A stretch of 64,000 nucleotides of DNA from Gracilimonas sp031580945. Its GTDB lineage: Bacteria > Bacteroidota > Rhodothermia > Balneolales > Balneolaceae. The position numbers and the translations under genes are program-made. Positions within the stretch are counted from its first letter, which is position 1. Each line of letters starts with the position of its first letter. The stretch is taken from assembly GCA_031580945.1 (NCBI GenBank), contig JAVLBT010000002.1, positions 8,332 to 72,331 of the forward strand. The letters are read 5' to 3'. Below are positions 25,604 to 35,500 of this stretch, in pieces. Below the pieces are notes generated by a model. It was given only the letters and a program-made list of their open reading frames with translations. It was not told where the DNA came from and did no database searches.

Positions 25604-28474
25604 TTAGAATCCAAGATTTAGAGTTGCATAAAATACTCGTGGAACGGGCAGTGTTAAGAAATCTGCGCCACGGGTAAGGCTTCTTGCACCTGTGAAGTTA
25701 ACTTCAGGATCGTTTCCTGGATAATCTGTCAGGGTAAACAAGTTACGGGCAGCTACGGCTAAACTTAAGTTACGAACAGATCCGCTAAGTGGGGTTTGTT
25801 CGATCAGGTTATTAAAGTTATAGCTTAAGCTTACCTCGCGAATCTTGATGTAATCCGCATCATAGATGAAGTTACCATCATAATTAGGATTCATGTTTGC
25901 CAAGTCATTAGCAGCATCTACATAACCATCATCACCAGGTGAGAGGCTCTGGAATCTGGATACAATGTCATTGTACTCCTGATCGTTTGCGAAGAGAATC
26001 TGGAAGATCTTGGTATTGTTATATACTTGCAGATCAGCAGCCCAGTCAATGAGTGTATAGAACTCAAATCCATCAAGGAAACTGAAATTCAATCTTACAG
26101 ATCCGTTGTGTGTCGGATAAGGATTCCCTTTGTGTACTCTTTCTGAGCTCACATTTGGTCCAGCATAAGCACCGCTACCGTCAAAAGCAGCACCGTCAAC
26201 ATCTAATACATAGAAAGCAGACTTTGGAAGGCCTTCTTGAATTACGTTGATATCAAAGCCGTCAAATATGGGCTGAGCACCACCGAGGTCAGTAACTTCG
26301 TTTGTTTGATAACTGTAAAGAATATTGAAATCAAACTGGAAATTACGACTTCTGACTGGGGTACCATTAATTCCTAACTCAATACCGGATCCTTCAACTC
26401 CACCAACGTTTAATGGAGGATCATCGAAAGTCAAACCTGTAGAAGGAGATTCTTCAAAACCAATGATAGACTCGGCAGCATTTTGCATGTAGTATGTAAG
26501 CTCAAATCCGTAAGCGCCTAAGAAATCGGCATCAAGGCCAAACTCATATTCACTTACTTCCTCTGGTTCGATCTCGGGATTACCAATTTGATCGGGAACT
26601 GCACCACGTCCAATACCATAAGTTGCAGCAGTCCAAAGTACATCTACACCATCAAAAATACCTGGTAGCTGTCCTGTAACTCCGTATGCAGCACGAACTT
26701 TAAGCAGGTCAAAGAAGTCTGGTGCAAAATCGAATTGATCTAAACGAACAGAACCACGTGCCTGTGGATAGAAAATAACAGGTGCTTCATTACCAGTTGC
26801 TGATGCGTAATCAAGACGACCACCAACAGAAATGAAATAAGTATCCATAATGCTAAAATCATGCTGAGTAAAAATACCAGCTTCTCTAACATTAAGGAAA
26901 GACTCATCGCCCTGTATGAATAATCCACCAGAACCTACATTTTTAATAGAGCTTGAAGCAAAATCATTTTTCTCAATGAAATTTGAAGTTACTGTTCTGT
27001 CGAAAATTTGTGAACCTACAACTGATGTAACGTTGATGTCATCATTTACATCAAAGCGGTAAGTTGCATTTACATCATATGTAAACTGCTGATTTCTTCT
27101 ATCGAAAACTGAACGGGAACCATTGATAATTCCTGCATAACCGAAATCAGGGCTGTAAAACTGTGTTTGACGGAAATTACTTCCATCATATCCAACAGAT
27201 CCTTTCAAGGTTAAGTTATCGATTGGTTGCCAGTTTGCAGATAAAGATCCTACAAAACGATTTGTTTCGTTGTCATCTTCAATTGCTCTAATGGCATCTT
27301 CAGCAGTAAAGTTGAATGTATTACCACCTGGCGCAAGAATAAGGTTACCTAACCAGCCAAAAATGTTATTATCATTCTGTGGACGGCTGATCTCATTCAG
27401 TGTAAATGAAGAATTAGCTTCAATAGTTAGTTGCTCGGTTGGAAATGCTTCAAAATTAGCTCGGAAACTTTGACGGTCCAGTGTGTTTTGTGGCCCGAGA
27501 GCTTCTTCGTGTCGTTGACCAATGGATGTGAAGTAACGAACACTGTTGTTACCACCGCTTACGCTAATTTGATTTTCCCAAAGTGGATTACTGTCAATGT
27601 ATTCATTGGCTTCATCAGCACTTATTAATTCATCAGGGTCATAATCCTGTTGCTTGGTATTCATACCATAAACGCTACGGTAATCAACCTGAAGAGCACC
27701 TTCTTGTCCACCAATACCACGACCATCTTTGGTTGTGATCAATACAACACCATTAGAACCAGAAGTTCCGTAAAGCGCTGCAGCAGCAGGACCTTTTAAT
27801 ACGTCTACACTGGCAATATCGTTAGGGTTAAGGTCAGCTAAGGCGCCAATGCCCTGTCCACCAACTCCAAAACCTTCTATCTGGGAGTTGTCAACGCGGG
27901 TTCCATCAATGTAAATGATTGGCTGTCCATTACCGCCAAGTCCACCACCACTACGTACAACGAAGCGGATACCACCACCTGGGTTTCCAGATGCAGGCTG
28001 AACGGTTAATCCGGAAACTTTACCACCCAACAATTCACTGATACCAGTGTAAGTGTTTGTTTCTTGGAGTTCTTCTGCGTTTACTTTAGAAATAGCCACA
28101 GGAGATACTGACCGTGATGTACTGGATGCAATACCAGTTACAACAACTTCTTCAAGTCCGAGGACGTCTTCCTCAAGTTCAATATCTAAAGTTAATGTTC
28201 CTGTTCCTACTTCGACGGAAGTCGCAAAGGAAGTAAATCCGACAAAATTCGCTCTTAGCGTGTAAGTGCCGGGCTCAACTCCTCTAATTTCGTACTCACC
28301 ATCAAGGTTTGTAGCAGCACCCATGCTGGTTCCAGCAAGAGTGATGTTAACACCGATTAATGGCTCTGATGTAGCAGCATCAGTAACGGTACCGGTTATA
28401 GTCCCTGTTTGTGCATAAATACTTGTACTAAGTACAAACACAAAGAGGAACAATAGTTGTAGCTTTTTTAACAT
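25604..28474 (-). CDS. SusC/RagA family TonB-linked outer membrane protein
   Basis: 956 residues with a signal peptide (to IYAQ) and a carboxypeptidase-regulatory-like domain (GTVTDAATSEPLIGVNI...GEYEIRGV...YTLRANFVGF). It then has the TonB-box-like LEEVVVTGIAS, a plug with QPIIYIDGTRVD and VDVLKGPAAAALYGTSGSNGVVLITTKDG, and a barrel ending in LNLGF. The plug motif is more classical than in the SusC at 14706. The two share layout but are clearly different paralogues. It is transcribed with the following SusD gene, and no catabolic enzymes are adjacent. Confidence 0.95.
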   Translation of the reverse strand: MLKKLQLLFLFVFVLSTSIYAQTGTITGTVTDAATSEPLIGVNITLAGTSMGAATNLDGEYEIRGVEPGTYTLRANFVGFTSFATSVEVGTGTLTLDIELEEDVLGLEEVVVTGIASSTSRSVSPVAISKVNAEELQETNTYTGISELLGGKVSGLTVQPASGNPGGGIRFVVRSGGGLGGNGQPIIYIDGTRVDNSQIEGFGVGGQGIGALADLNPNDIASVDVLKGPAAAALYGTSGSNGVVLITTKDGRGIGGQEGALQVDYRSVYGMNTKQQDYDPDELISADEANEYIDSNPLWENQISVSGGNNSVRYFTSIGQRHEEALGPQNTLDRQSFRANFEAFPTEQLTIEANSSFTLNEISRPQNDNNIFGWLGNLILAPGGNTFNFTAEDAIRAIEDDNETNRFVGSLSANWQPIDNLTLKGSVGYDGSNFRQTQFYSPDFGYAGIINGSRSVFDRRNQQFTYDVNATYRFDVNDDINVTSVVGSQIFDRTVTSNFIEKNDFASSSIKNVGSGGLFIQGDESFLNVREAGIFTQHDFSIMDTYFISVGGRLDYASATGNEAPVIFYPQARGSVRLDQFDFAPDFFDLLKVRAAYGVTGQLPGIFDGVDVLWTAATYGIGRGAVPDQIGNPEIEPEEVSEYEFGLDADFLGAYGFELTYYMQNAAESIIGFEESPSTGLTFDDPPLNVGGVEGSGIELGINGTPVRSRNFQFDFNILYSYQTNEVTDLGGAQPIFDGFDINVIQEGLPKSAFYVLDVDGAAFDGSGAYAGPNVSSERVHKGNPYPTHNGSVRLNFSFLDGFEFYTLIDWAADLQVYNNTKIFQILFANDQEYNDIVSRFQSLSPGDDGYVDAANDLANMNPNYDGNFIYDADYIKIREVSLSYNFNNLIEQTPLSGSVRNLSLAVAARNLFTLTDYPGNDPEVNFTGARSLTRGADFLTLPVPRVFYATLNLGF

Positions 28475-28597
28475 AGTAGCCTCTGTTTAATTGTTTGTGT
28501 TTAAAAATCCTGATTTTTTAAAAACAGGTCCCTCAAATATGAGGAGAAGTAACTTTTATTACAAGAAAATTATTAGCAAGTAATTAAAGCGTTAACA

Positions 28598-30046
28598 TCA
28601 AAGATTATAAGTTAATATAGAACCTGAGCGCCAACGCTCAATTTGTTGATTTTGGAGGGTAAAATAAAAATTTGAGCGGTTTAATAAATAATTATCAAAT
28701 GGGAAAAATTTATTATTTAGCTTGGTTCGGTAGAATGTAAAGTTCCTTTCCGGATCTTCTTTATCATACGCATAGGACCAATGCATTTGTTCGCCAAATC
28801 TATCTACATACCAGGGAGGGCCAAATAATATATACATCATTCCCGGGTCGGTTTTCCAACCTTCTTTAAAATTAGAGAACTGTTTGTTGGCTTCTTCAAC
28901 CCGCTCATAATAAAGTGAAATTACAGATTTTGCGGTGCTTGCATTTTGGACATTAGCCAGCCAAAAACGGTCAATAGCTTGTTTTAAGGAGTCTGAGGTG
29001 CTTATTGACATCAAATTATCGTATTCCTTTTCTGACATCAAATAGGACAAAGGTCGCGCCAATTCCTTAGCCGTTCTAAGAGATGGGTAGTTGGGACTTT
29101 TGATTCCAAAATCTCTTCCTTTATATATTTCCTCATCATCTCCCTGTTTCGTGGTCACTTCCAACCGATAATTACCACGGTCTAAATTTTTAAATCCAAA
29201 TTCAATGATTACGCTTCCGGTTTGATTTAATTCCCTCGTGGAAGATTGAATAATTTCAAAATCATCATAAACTATTCCTTTATATGCCATGCTCGATGGG
29301 GAGTAATCATTATAATTCATGGGGCGGGCAATACTGGTATCAGATTTAAATTTTAATAACCGGGAATTAAGATTTATTGGTACGTCGGGATTATTATTTG
29401 TGACCTGAAATGTGAATTTCAGAGAGTCTAAACTTGATTGTATGTCATAAGTAGTTGCTTGTTTGAAGGCTGGATCAGCGGCAGATGAGTCCTTACCAAG
29501 TATCCTGATCTCCGTTATATGGGGCTTGTTGTCTTGGGGATTAGGAAGGGAGGTTAACACAGACCTTTGGGATCGCTGTCCGGAAGCGCCGTCTGTAACA
29601 CTTACGGTAATTTTATAATCACCGGGCCCCATGGGATATGTTTTCTCGAAAGAGAATACATCCTGACTATAAACAATTCTGTTATTCAGGCTAGTGAGCA
29701 CTTCAGAATAGTTTTCATTCGCAACAACTTCAGATTCGTCTGTTTCAGGATTTTTTATAATCTGAACATCGATATCAATCTCAGCTTTAAATACATCATC
29801 TTTACCCGAATATATTAGACTTCCATACACAACATCTCCGGATACAATGATCTTTGGAGTATTGTTTGCATCAACGTGCCCGGTAGCTGCAAGGCGTAAT
29901 TCAGGAAAACCCGGCCGGTAGTTATAGCCTTCACCACGATCAATATTATCATATTTGGTACTTGAGCAAGCTGCTATGGTAAAGAGTGTAAGAAATAGAA
30001 AGATTTCTTTTATTGAATATCTTTTTAGGAATGAAGGGTACATCAT
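28598..30046 (-). CDS. GWxTD domain lipoprotein
   Basis: 482 residues. The start has a lipoprotein-type signal (FLFLTLFTIAACSS). The C-terminal quarter contains the family signature EGWKTDPGMMYILFGPP and WSYAYD, followed by the YFTLQNQQIERW tail. This domain occurs in Bacteroidota-related and other envelope proteins of unknown function. The central portion is beta-rich and probably Ig-like. It stands alone between SusC and the divergent pyruvate kinase gene. A role in surface assembly is only a guess. Confidence 0.88.
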   Translation of the reverse strand: MMYPSFLKRYSIKEIFLFLTLFTIAACSSTKYDNIDRGEGYNYRPGFPELRLAATGHVDANNTPKIIVSGDVVYGSLIYSGKDDVFKAEIDIDVQIIKNPETDESEVVANENYSEVLTSLNNRIVYSQDVFSFEKTYPMGPGDYKITVSVTDGASGQRSQRSVLTSLPNPQDNKPHITEIRILGKDSSAADPAFKQATTYDIQSSLDSLKFTFQVTNNNPDVPINLNSRLLKFKSDTSIARPMNYNDYSPSSMAYKGIVYDDFEIIQSSTRELNQTGSVIIEFGFKNLDRGNYRLEVTTKQGDDEEIYKGRDFGIKSPNYPSLRTAKELARPLSYLMSEKEYDNLMSISTSDSLKQAIDRFWLANVQNASTAKSVISLYYERVEEANKQFSNFKEGWKTDPGMMYILFGPPWYVDRFGEQMHWSYAYDKEDPERNFTFYRTKLNNKFFPFDNYLLNRSNFYFTLQNQQIERWRSGSILTYNL

Positions 30047-30186
30047 ACTCTCAATTATTTGTATTCTATGCTATAATACTTAAAGAATGAACAAAGTTTT
30101 GCGAAAATCATTTCACAATGATTGTAACATTTAACCTATCTTTACCATCCGTATAAATCTCTCACTCACATAAATAATCACTCCAT

Positions 30187-31620
30187 ATGATATCTGCAAG
30201 GCGCCGTACGAAAATTGTATGCACTATTGGACCCAGCTGTAATACACAGGAAAAGATTGAAGATCTTTTACTACATGGCATGAATGTAGCCCGGGTCAAT
30301 TTTTCTCATGGTACGCATGAAGATCACGCAAAAGTGATCCAATATATTCGAAATGCAGCAGAAAAGTATGAGTATAGCGTTCCTGTACTTATGGATTTAC
30401 AGGGTCCAAAGATTCGTGTTGGTACCATGAAAGATGGAGGACAAGAGCTTAAAACCGGGTCTGTCGTAAAAATTACCGGAGATGATGTAGAGGGGAGCAG
30501 TTCTGTAATACCTATTGACTATAAAAATTTATTACATGAAGCAGAAGTCGGTAATTCCATACTTTTGGATGATGGGCTTTTGGAGTTTAAGATCATTGAT
30601 AAAAAACCAGATTCACTCGAAGCAAAAGTGGTAGTTGGGGGAGTGCTAAAATCCAGAAAGGGAGTAAATTTACCCAATGTCCGGATTTCCATACCTTCAC
30701 TCACAGAAAAGGACATTAAAGACCTTGAGTTTGGTATAGAACAAGATGTTGATCTAATAGCTTTATCTTTTGTGCGCACGGCAAAAGATGTACGTGATAT
30801 TATTTCAAGGGTACGAGCTGCTGGAAGTCAGGCATCGATCATAGCGAAGATCGAAAAACCCGAGGCCTTAGACGTTATCGATGAGATCATCGAAGAAACA
30901 GATGGAATTATGGTTGCCCGAGGAGACCTGGGTATCGAGATCCCAACAGAGCAAGTACCCATTGTTCAAAAAATGATCATTGAAAAATGCAGAGTTGCAG
31001 GTAAGCCCGTGATCACCGCCACGCAAATGCTGGATTCCATGATCAATAATCCACGCCCTACGCGTGCAGAAAGTTCGGATGTTGCAAATGCCGTACTCGA
31101 TGGTACAGACGCAGTCATGCTCTCTGGTGAAACCGCTGCAGGGAAATATCCAATGGAGGCGGTTAATGTGATGGACCGAATTTGTCGGTCGATTGAAGAA
31201 AAAAGGATGCAATTGTATAATAGTCTTGAATACCGAAAACCTGAGTGGAAAGAGAAACAGATCATTGAATCACTGGCTTTTTCTTGTGTAAGTATTGCGG
31301 AAAATGTAGAAGCTGGAGCTATTAGCACAATTACGCACTCGGGAAGCACAGCAAGGAGAATAGCAAAATTTCGCCCCAAAGTTCCTATTGTTGCTTTTAC
31401 AGAAAGTCAAAAAGTACGAAGGCAATTAAATCTGGTTTGGGGCGTGTACTCGGTCCGGTTAGACGAGCTTTTTGATACGGATAAAAGTGTTAAAATGATG
31501 GAAGAGTATCTTCGTGACAATGGAATGGTCAAATCTGGAGACCGCGTTATTGTTGCAACTGGAATGCCTATAGCCAAACGTGGACGTACAAACATGATCA
31601 AAGTAAGTACGATTGAATAG
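30187..31620 (+). CDS. pyk: Pyruvate kinase
   Basis: 477 residues; last step of glycolysis, phosphoenolpyruvate plus ADP to pyruvate plus ATP. The sequence shows RRTKIVCTIGPSC at the start, ARVNFSHG, the catalytic lysine segment IAKIEKPEAL, GIMVARGDLGIEIP and TATQMLDSM for substrate and metal binding. A C-terminal regulatory domain is present (THSGSTARRIAKFRP). The length is normal. The porW-like gene follows 22 bp later and may be co-transcribed. Confidence 0.97.
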   Translation: MISARRRTKIVCTIGPSCNTQEKIEDLLLHGMNVARVNFSHGTHEDHAKVIQYIRNAAEKYEYSVPVLMDLQGPKIRVGTMKDGGQELKTGSVVKITGDDVEGSSSVIPIDYKNLLHEAEVGNSILLDDGLLEFKIIDKKPDSLEAKVVVGGVLKSRKGVNLPNVRISIPSLTEKDIKDLEFGIEQDVDLIALSFVRTAKDVRDIISRVRAAGSQASIIAKIEKPEALDVIDEIIEETDGIMVARGDLGIEIPTEQVPIVQKMIIEKCRVAGKPVITATQMLDSMINNPRPTRAESSDVANAVLDGTDAVMLSGETAAGKYPMEAVNVMDRICRSIEEKRMQLYNSLEYRKPEWKEKQIIESLAFSCVSIAENVEAGAISTITHSGSTARRIAKFRPKVPIVAFTESQKVRRQLNLVWGVYSVRLDELFDTDKSVKMMEEYLRDNGMVKSGDRVIVATGMPIAKRGRTNMIKVSTIE

Positions 31621-31642
31621 ATTATTGCGTTAGACAACCGAT

Positions 31643-34393
31643 ATGAAATTAACATACTTCATTTATAGTGTTCTATTTATAGTGTTGCTTTCTGGCTGCA
31701 AGACTACATTTAAATCCAAATGGACCAATTTCAATGCTTACTACAATACCTATTATAATGCTAAAGAAAGTTATGAAGCGGGTCTTGAAAAAAACCTAAA
31801 TCAACAACGGGATTATAATCCTCTTCAGCCCATTCGGATCCATCACAAACCGTTGAATGCAGGTTCGCAGGATTTTGAAAAAGCTATCCAAAAAGGAGCT
31901 GATGTTCTTCGCAGATATGATGACTCAAAATGGGTGGATAATGCGGTTGGACTGATTGGGAAATCCTATTATTTCAGACAGGAATATTTCTCTGCCGATC
32001 AAAAATTCAAGGAGTTATTTGTTACCACTAAAGATGTTGACCTGCAGCAGGAGTCTATAATATGGCAGGGACGGGTACTTTTAGAAATGGAGCTGCATAA
32101 TGAGGGCGTGGCTTTTTTATCGGAACAGTTGTCTCTACAAAGTGAAATTTGGTCTAAATCTCGCAGAGCTGAAGCTAAAGCACTGCTTGCACAACATCAT
32201 GTGCAGTTAGAAAACTGGCAAATAGCAGCCACCGAGCTTTCTGAAGCTCTTCCCGAATTAAAGCAGAAAGAGTACCGCGAAAGGGGCTACTTTTTATTGG
32301 GACAGATCTATGAACGTATTGGAAATACAGAAGCTGCTTTTGAAGCTTACGATCAGGTTAGTGATCACTACGTAGAATATCGTGTACAATATCTCGCACA
32401 AAGAAAAAAAGCAGAAGTAGCCCGTGAGTTAGGTAGAAATGAGGTCGCATATCGCATATTTAACGATATGGTAAGGGATGATAAAAACCTTGATTATAAA
32501 TCAGAGCTTGATTTTGAGTTAGCACGAACCCAACATGAGCGAGGCGAGTTCAAAAGAGCCGAAAGATCTTATAATAATGTGCTTCGTAACAAATTCAGTA
32601 AACCCTCTGCTGAAATAGCTGCAAGATCTTACAACGGATTAGCCGAGATCTACCGTTTTCAATATAATGACTTTAAAAAAGCCGCAGCTTATTATGATTC
32701 AGCAGCTCAGCGAAAAGTTCCTGATGAGCGGTTACCCGAAGAATTTAACGCCGGAGAGTTGGCAGAATCTTTTGGTAGTTATGCCCGAATCAAGAAAGAT
32801 ATTGCACTTCAGGATAGTCTGTTGCGATTGGGACAAATGAACAAGCAAGAGTTTGATTCTGTGATCACGCAGCTGCGTCAAAAGAAACTGGAAGAATTAG
32901 AAAGGCTGAGGGAACAACAAAAAGACCAGCAAAACCAATTAGTTAACGTAAATAAAAACGAGGAGAACACTCAGGAAGCAACGAATATGACTAATGGCTT
33001 TCTGAACGCAAATAATCCTGTGATGCAGCAAAATGCGAGGCAGCAATTTTTTGCAATATGGGGCGATCGGCCGCTGGCTGATAACTGGCGGGTGAGAGAC
33101 CTTATCGACCTCTCAAGTATCAGTCAGGATAGCGCTGCACAAAATGGAGGGGATACCGGTAATCAACCTGAAATGCTGCAAGTGCAGATCGACCTAAGCA
33201 GGATCCCGTTCACTAAAAACGAACAGGATTCGGTAAAGCAAAAAATTGCAGCTGCTCAGTATGAATTAGGAAATTTATTTTTCCTTTCACTAAATATGCC
33301 TGATAGCGCAATTCACTACTTTAATAATGCTATTGAAAATCCTTCTTCTGAGAATGTGAATATGGTCTCTTTGTACTCACTCTCTGAGTTATATTCAAGT
33401 CAGGATGACAAGAATGAGGCAGTTAAATATGCTTACAGGCTTATCGAGCAGTATCCAAACTCTGTATATGCGACACGTGTTTCTGAGGCTTTTGGTTTGG
33501 AGAAGCCACAACAGGATTTGGAGAGCAAAGATATTATGGAAAGGTACCGGGCGATCATTACTTCAGATTCAGTTTCTACTGCTGTTAAAGCGGACTCATT
33601 AAAGTCCATGTCACTTGAAAACATAGATCATAAAATTGCACCAAGAGCACTTTTCGAGTCCATTCAGGCTTATACCCAAGATGGTAAAAAATATGACCTT
33701 TACAATTCAAAAGTTGATGACTGGATCAATAAAAGATATCGTTGGGAAGAGCGAAAAAGCAATCTACAAACAATAAAGGATTCAGCACGAACTGTGCTCA
33801 ATGACACGACAGCTACTTTAACAGATGTGGAGCGGGATTCGTTACAGGCGTTGGTAGATTCGACGCTTAAGCAACCAGATTTTTCAGAAGATTTCCCTTA
33901 CATAGGAGCAAGTTGGGATAGTGCGAGGGCCGCGGTAGATACATTTCTTGTTGTGTTTAAAAAGTCTGACCTGAAGCCCCGTATAGATAGATTAGATCAA
34001 GAACTTGCCATTCCAGTTAAAGAAAAAGAGCCCGTTGAGGTTGAAGAAACTCAGGATTTGCCACAAGAACCCCCATCAGGAAATACTGAAAATAATGAAT
34101 ATGTAAAATGTGCTGAAGTAGAAGAAGGTCTGGAAATAAGAGGAGGCATGGATGCATTTATGCAATACATAGATCTTCCAGAAGATATTCGGAATGAACA
34201 GGTCACCTATTTATTCAGGGTAAATCAACGGGGTATTTTGGATGAGTTTGTCCTACAAACCGATAATGTACCGGAGGAAATAACTTCTGCCTTTGAAACA
34301 GCTTTTGAGGAGGAAATTTCATTCGAGCCGATGTTGATCAATGGTCAGGCGGAAAAAGTTGAGTGCGCACTTAGTTTTCCGCTCAGGAATTAG
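31643..34393 (+). CDS. TPR lipoprotein, PorW/SprE-like, with TonB C-terminal-like domain
   Basis: 916 residues. A lipoprotein signal (VLLSGC) is followed by KWTNFNAYYNTYYNAKESYEAG, which resembles PorW/SprE of the type IX secretion and gliding machinery. Many TPR units run through the first 350 residues and again around 540-640. A coiled, Q/E/K-rich stretch lies near 400. The last 90 residues (VTYLFRVNQRGILDEFVLQT to SFEPMLINGQAEKVECALSFP) resemble the TonB C-terminal domain, which is unusual for PorW and would suit binding to peptidoglycan or a partner. The PorW assignment is an inference. Confidence 0.75.
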   Translation: MKLTYFIYSVLFIVLLSGCKTTFKSKWTNFNAYYNTYYNAKESYEAGLEKNLNQQRDYNPLQPIRIHHKPLNAGSQDFEKAIQKGADVLRRYDDSKWVDNAVGLIGKSYYFRQEYFSADQKFKELFVTTKDVDLQQESIIWQGRVLLEMELHNEGVAFLSEQLSLQSEIWSKSRRAEAKALLAQHHVQLENWQIAATELSEALPELKQKEYRERGYFLLGQIYERIGNTEAAFEAYDQVSDHYVEYRVQYLAQRKKAEVARELGRNEVAYRIFNDMVRDDKNLDYKSELDFELARTQHERGEFKRAERSYNNVLRNKFSKPSAEIAARSYNGLAEIYRFQYNDFKKAAAYYDSAAQRKVPDERLPEEFNAGELAESFGSYARIKKDIALQDSLLRLGQMNKQEFDSVITQLRQKKLEELERLREQQKDQQNQLVNVNKNEENTQEATNMTNGFLNANNPVMQQNARQQFFAIWGDRPLADNWRVRDLIDLSSISQDSAAQNGGDTGNQPEMLQVQIDLSRIPFTKNEQDSVKQKIAAAQYELGNLFFLSLNMPDSAIHYFNNAIENPSSENVNMVSLYSLSELYSSQDDKNEAVKYAYRLIEQYPNSVYATRVSEAFGLEKPQQDLESKDIMERYRAIITSDSVSTAVKADSLKSMSLENIDHKIAPRALFESIQAYTQDGKKYDLYNSKVDDWINKRYRWEERKSNLQTIKDSARTVLNDTTATLTDVERDSLQALVDSTLKQPDFSEDFPYIGASWDSARAAVDTFLVVFKKSDLKPRIDRLDQELAIPVKEKEPVEVEETQDLPQEPPSGNTENNEYVKCAEVEEGLEIRGGMDAFMQYIDLPEDIRNEQVTYLFRVNQRGILDEFVLQTDNVPEEITSAFETAFEEEISFEPMLINGQAEKVECALSFPLRN

Positions 34394-35432
34394 TTTTATA
34401 ATTCCGTAGACCTTTTTTCAAATTCCTTACCAATCCAGGGCCTTTGTAGATCATGCCGGTGTAAATTTGAATGAGAGAAGCCCCCGCTTCTAACTTTTTT
34501 ATAGCAGCATCTGCGTCATCGATACCACCAACACCAACTATGGGTTTCTGACCTTCCGTAATTTCATGCAACCATCGTACGACTTCTGTACTTCTTTCTT
34601 GAATGGCTTTTCCGCTTAAACCTCCAGTACCGATCTTGGATATAATGCGCCCCGGTGTCTTCAATCCTTTTCTGGAGGAAGATGTATTGGTAGCGATGTA
34701 TCCGCTTATTCCGTACGCTTCACATATTGAAACCAATTTTGCTAATAATTCACGTTCTATATCAACGGTAAACTTGACGAGTGTGGGTTTTTTATTCTCA
34801 TCATTATCATCAGAAAAAAGAGCACTTAAAAGTTCATCAAGGGCAACAGGATCTTCAAAGGTTTTACCTTCGCCTGTGTTGGGGCATGATATGTTTACGG
34901 TAATGTAGTCAGCCACTGTTGAGGCTTTTTTATAACTATACACATAATCCTGAATTGCATCATCGCCTTGAATAGAATGATCATTGGTTTTTGCAATATT
35001 GACCCCCAGTGGAATGTCAAGATTCAAGTCTTTGAGCCGGTCAATTACGGCATCAGCACCGTCATTATTCAATCCCATCCGATTGATAAGAGAGTCATCC
35101 ATGCTTAATCGAAAAGCCCTGGGCTTTGGATTTCCAACTGATGCCCGCGCAGTTATACTTCCCACCTCCACAAATCCAAAGCCAAGAGCCTGCATTGCAA
35201 GAGGGGTTGTGCCATTTTTATCAAAACCAGCAGCCAGCCCAACCGGATTAGGAAAAGTAAGCCCAAAATGCTCTGTTTGAAGTTCGGGGGTAGGCAAACC
35301 GTAAATAATATTTACGAGTTTAGCCAGGGTCGGGCTCCGCTGTGTTTTAGAGGCCAAATTAAGCGCAAGGTCGTGAGCTTCTTCGGCATCTTTATTGAAT
35401 AAAATTGGTTGTATAGCTTTTTGATAAAACAT
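34383..35432 (-). CDS. pyrD: Quinone-dependent dihydroorotate dehydrogenase
   Basis: 349 residues, class 2 enzyme oxidising dihydroorotate to orotate at the membrane with a quinone. The N-terminal helices (FYQKAIQPILFNKDAEEAHDLALNLA) are the membrane-association part of class 2. FMN-binding and catalytic segments follow: NPVGLAAGFDKNG, VEVGSITARASVGNPKPR, NRMGLNNDGAD, NISCPNTGEG (catalytic serine region) and VGVGGIDDADAA. It overlaps the end of the porW-like gene by 11 bp on the opposite strand, and the pabB gene is divergent at 68 bp. Confidence 0.96.
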   Translation of the reverse strand: MFYQKAIQPILFNKDAEEAHDLALNLASKTQRSPTLAKLVNIIYGLPTPELQTEHFGLTFPNPVGLAAGFDKNGTTPLAMQALGFGFVEVGSITARASVGNPKPRAFRLSMDDSLINRMGLNNDGADAVIDRLKDLNLDIPLGVNIAKTNDHSIQGDDAIQDYVYSYKKASTVADYITVNISCPNTGEGKTFEDPVALDELLSALFSDDNDENKKPTLVKFTVDIERELLAKLVSICEAYGISGYIATNTSSSRKGLKTPGRIISKIGTGGLSGKAIQERSTEVVRWLHEITEGQKPIVGVGGIDDADAAIKKLEAGASLIQIYTGMIYKGPGLVRNLKKGLRNYKTNS

Positions 35433-35500
35433 ATGAGTAATGATACGAAAAAGGATTCAAAAAGAGTGAAAGAACCCGTATAATCGAACGTCATCATTCC

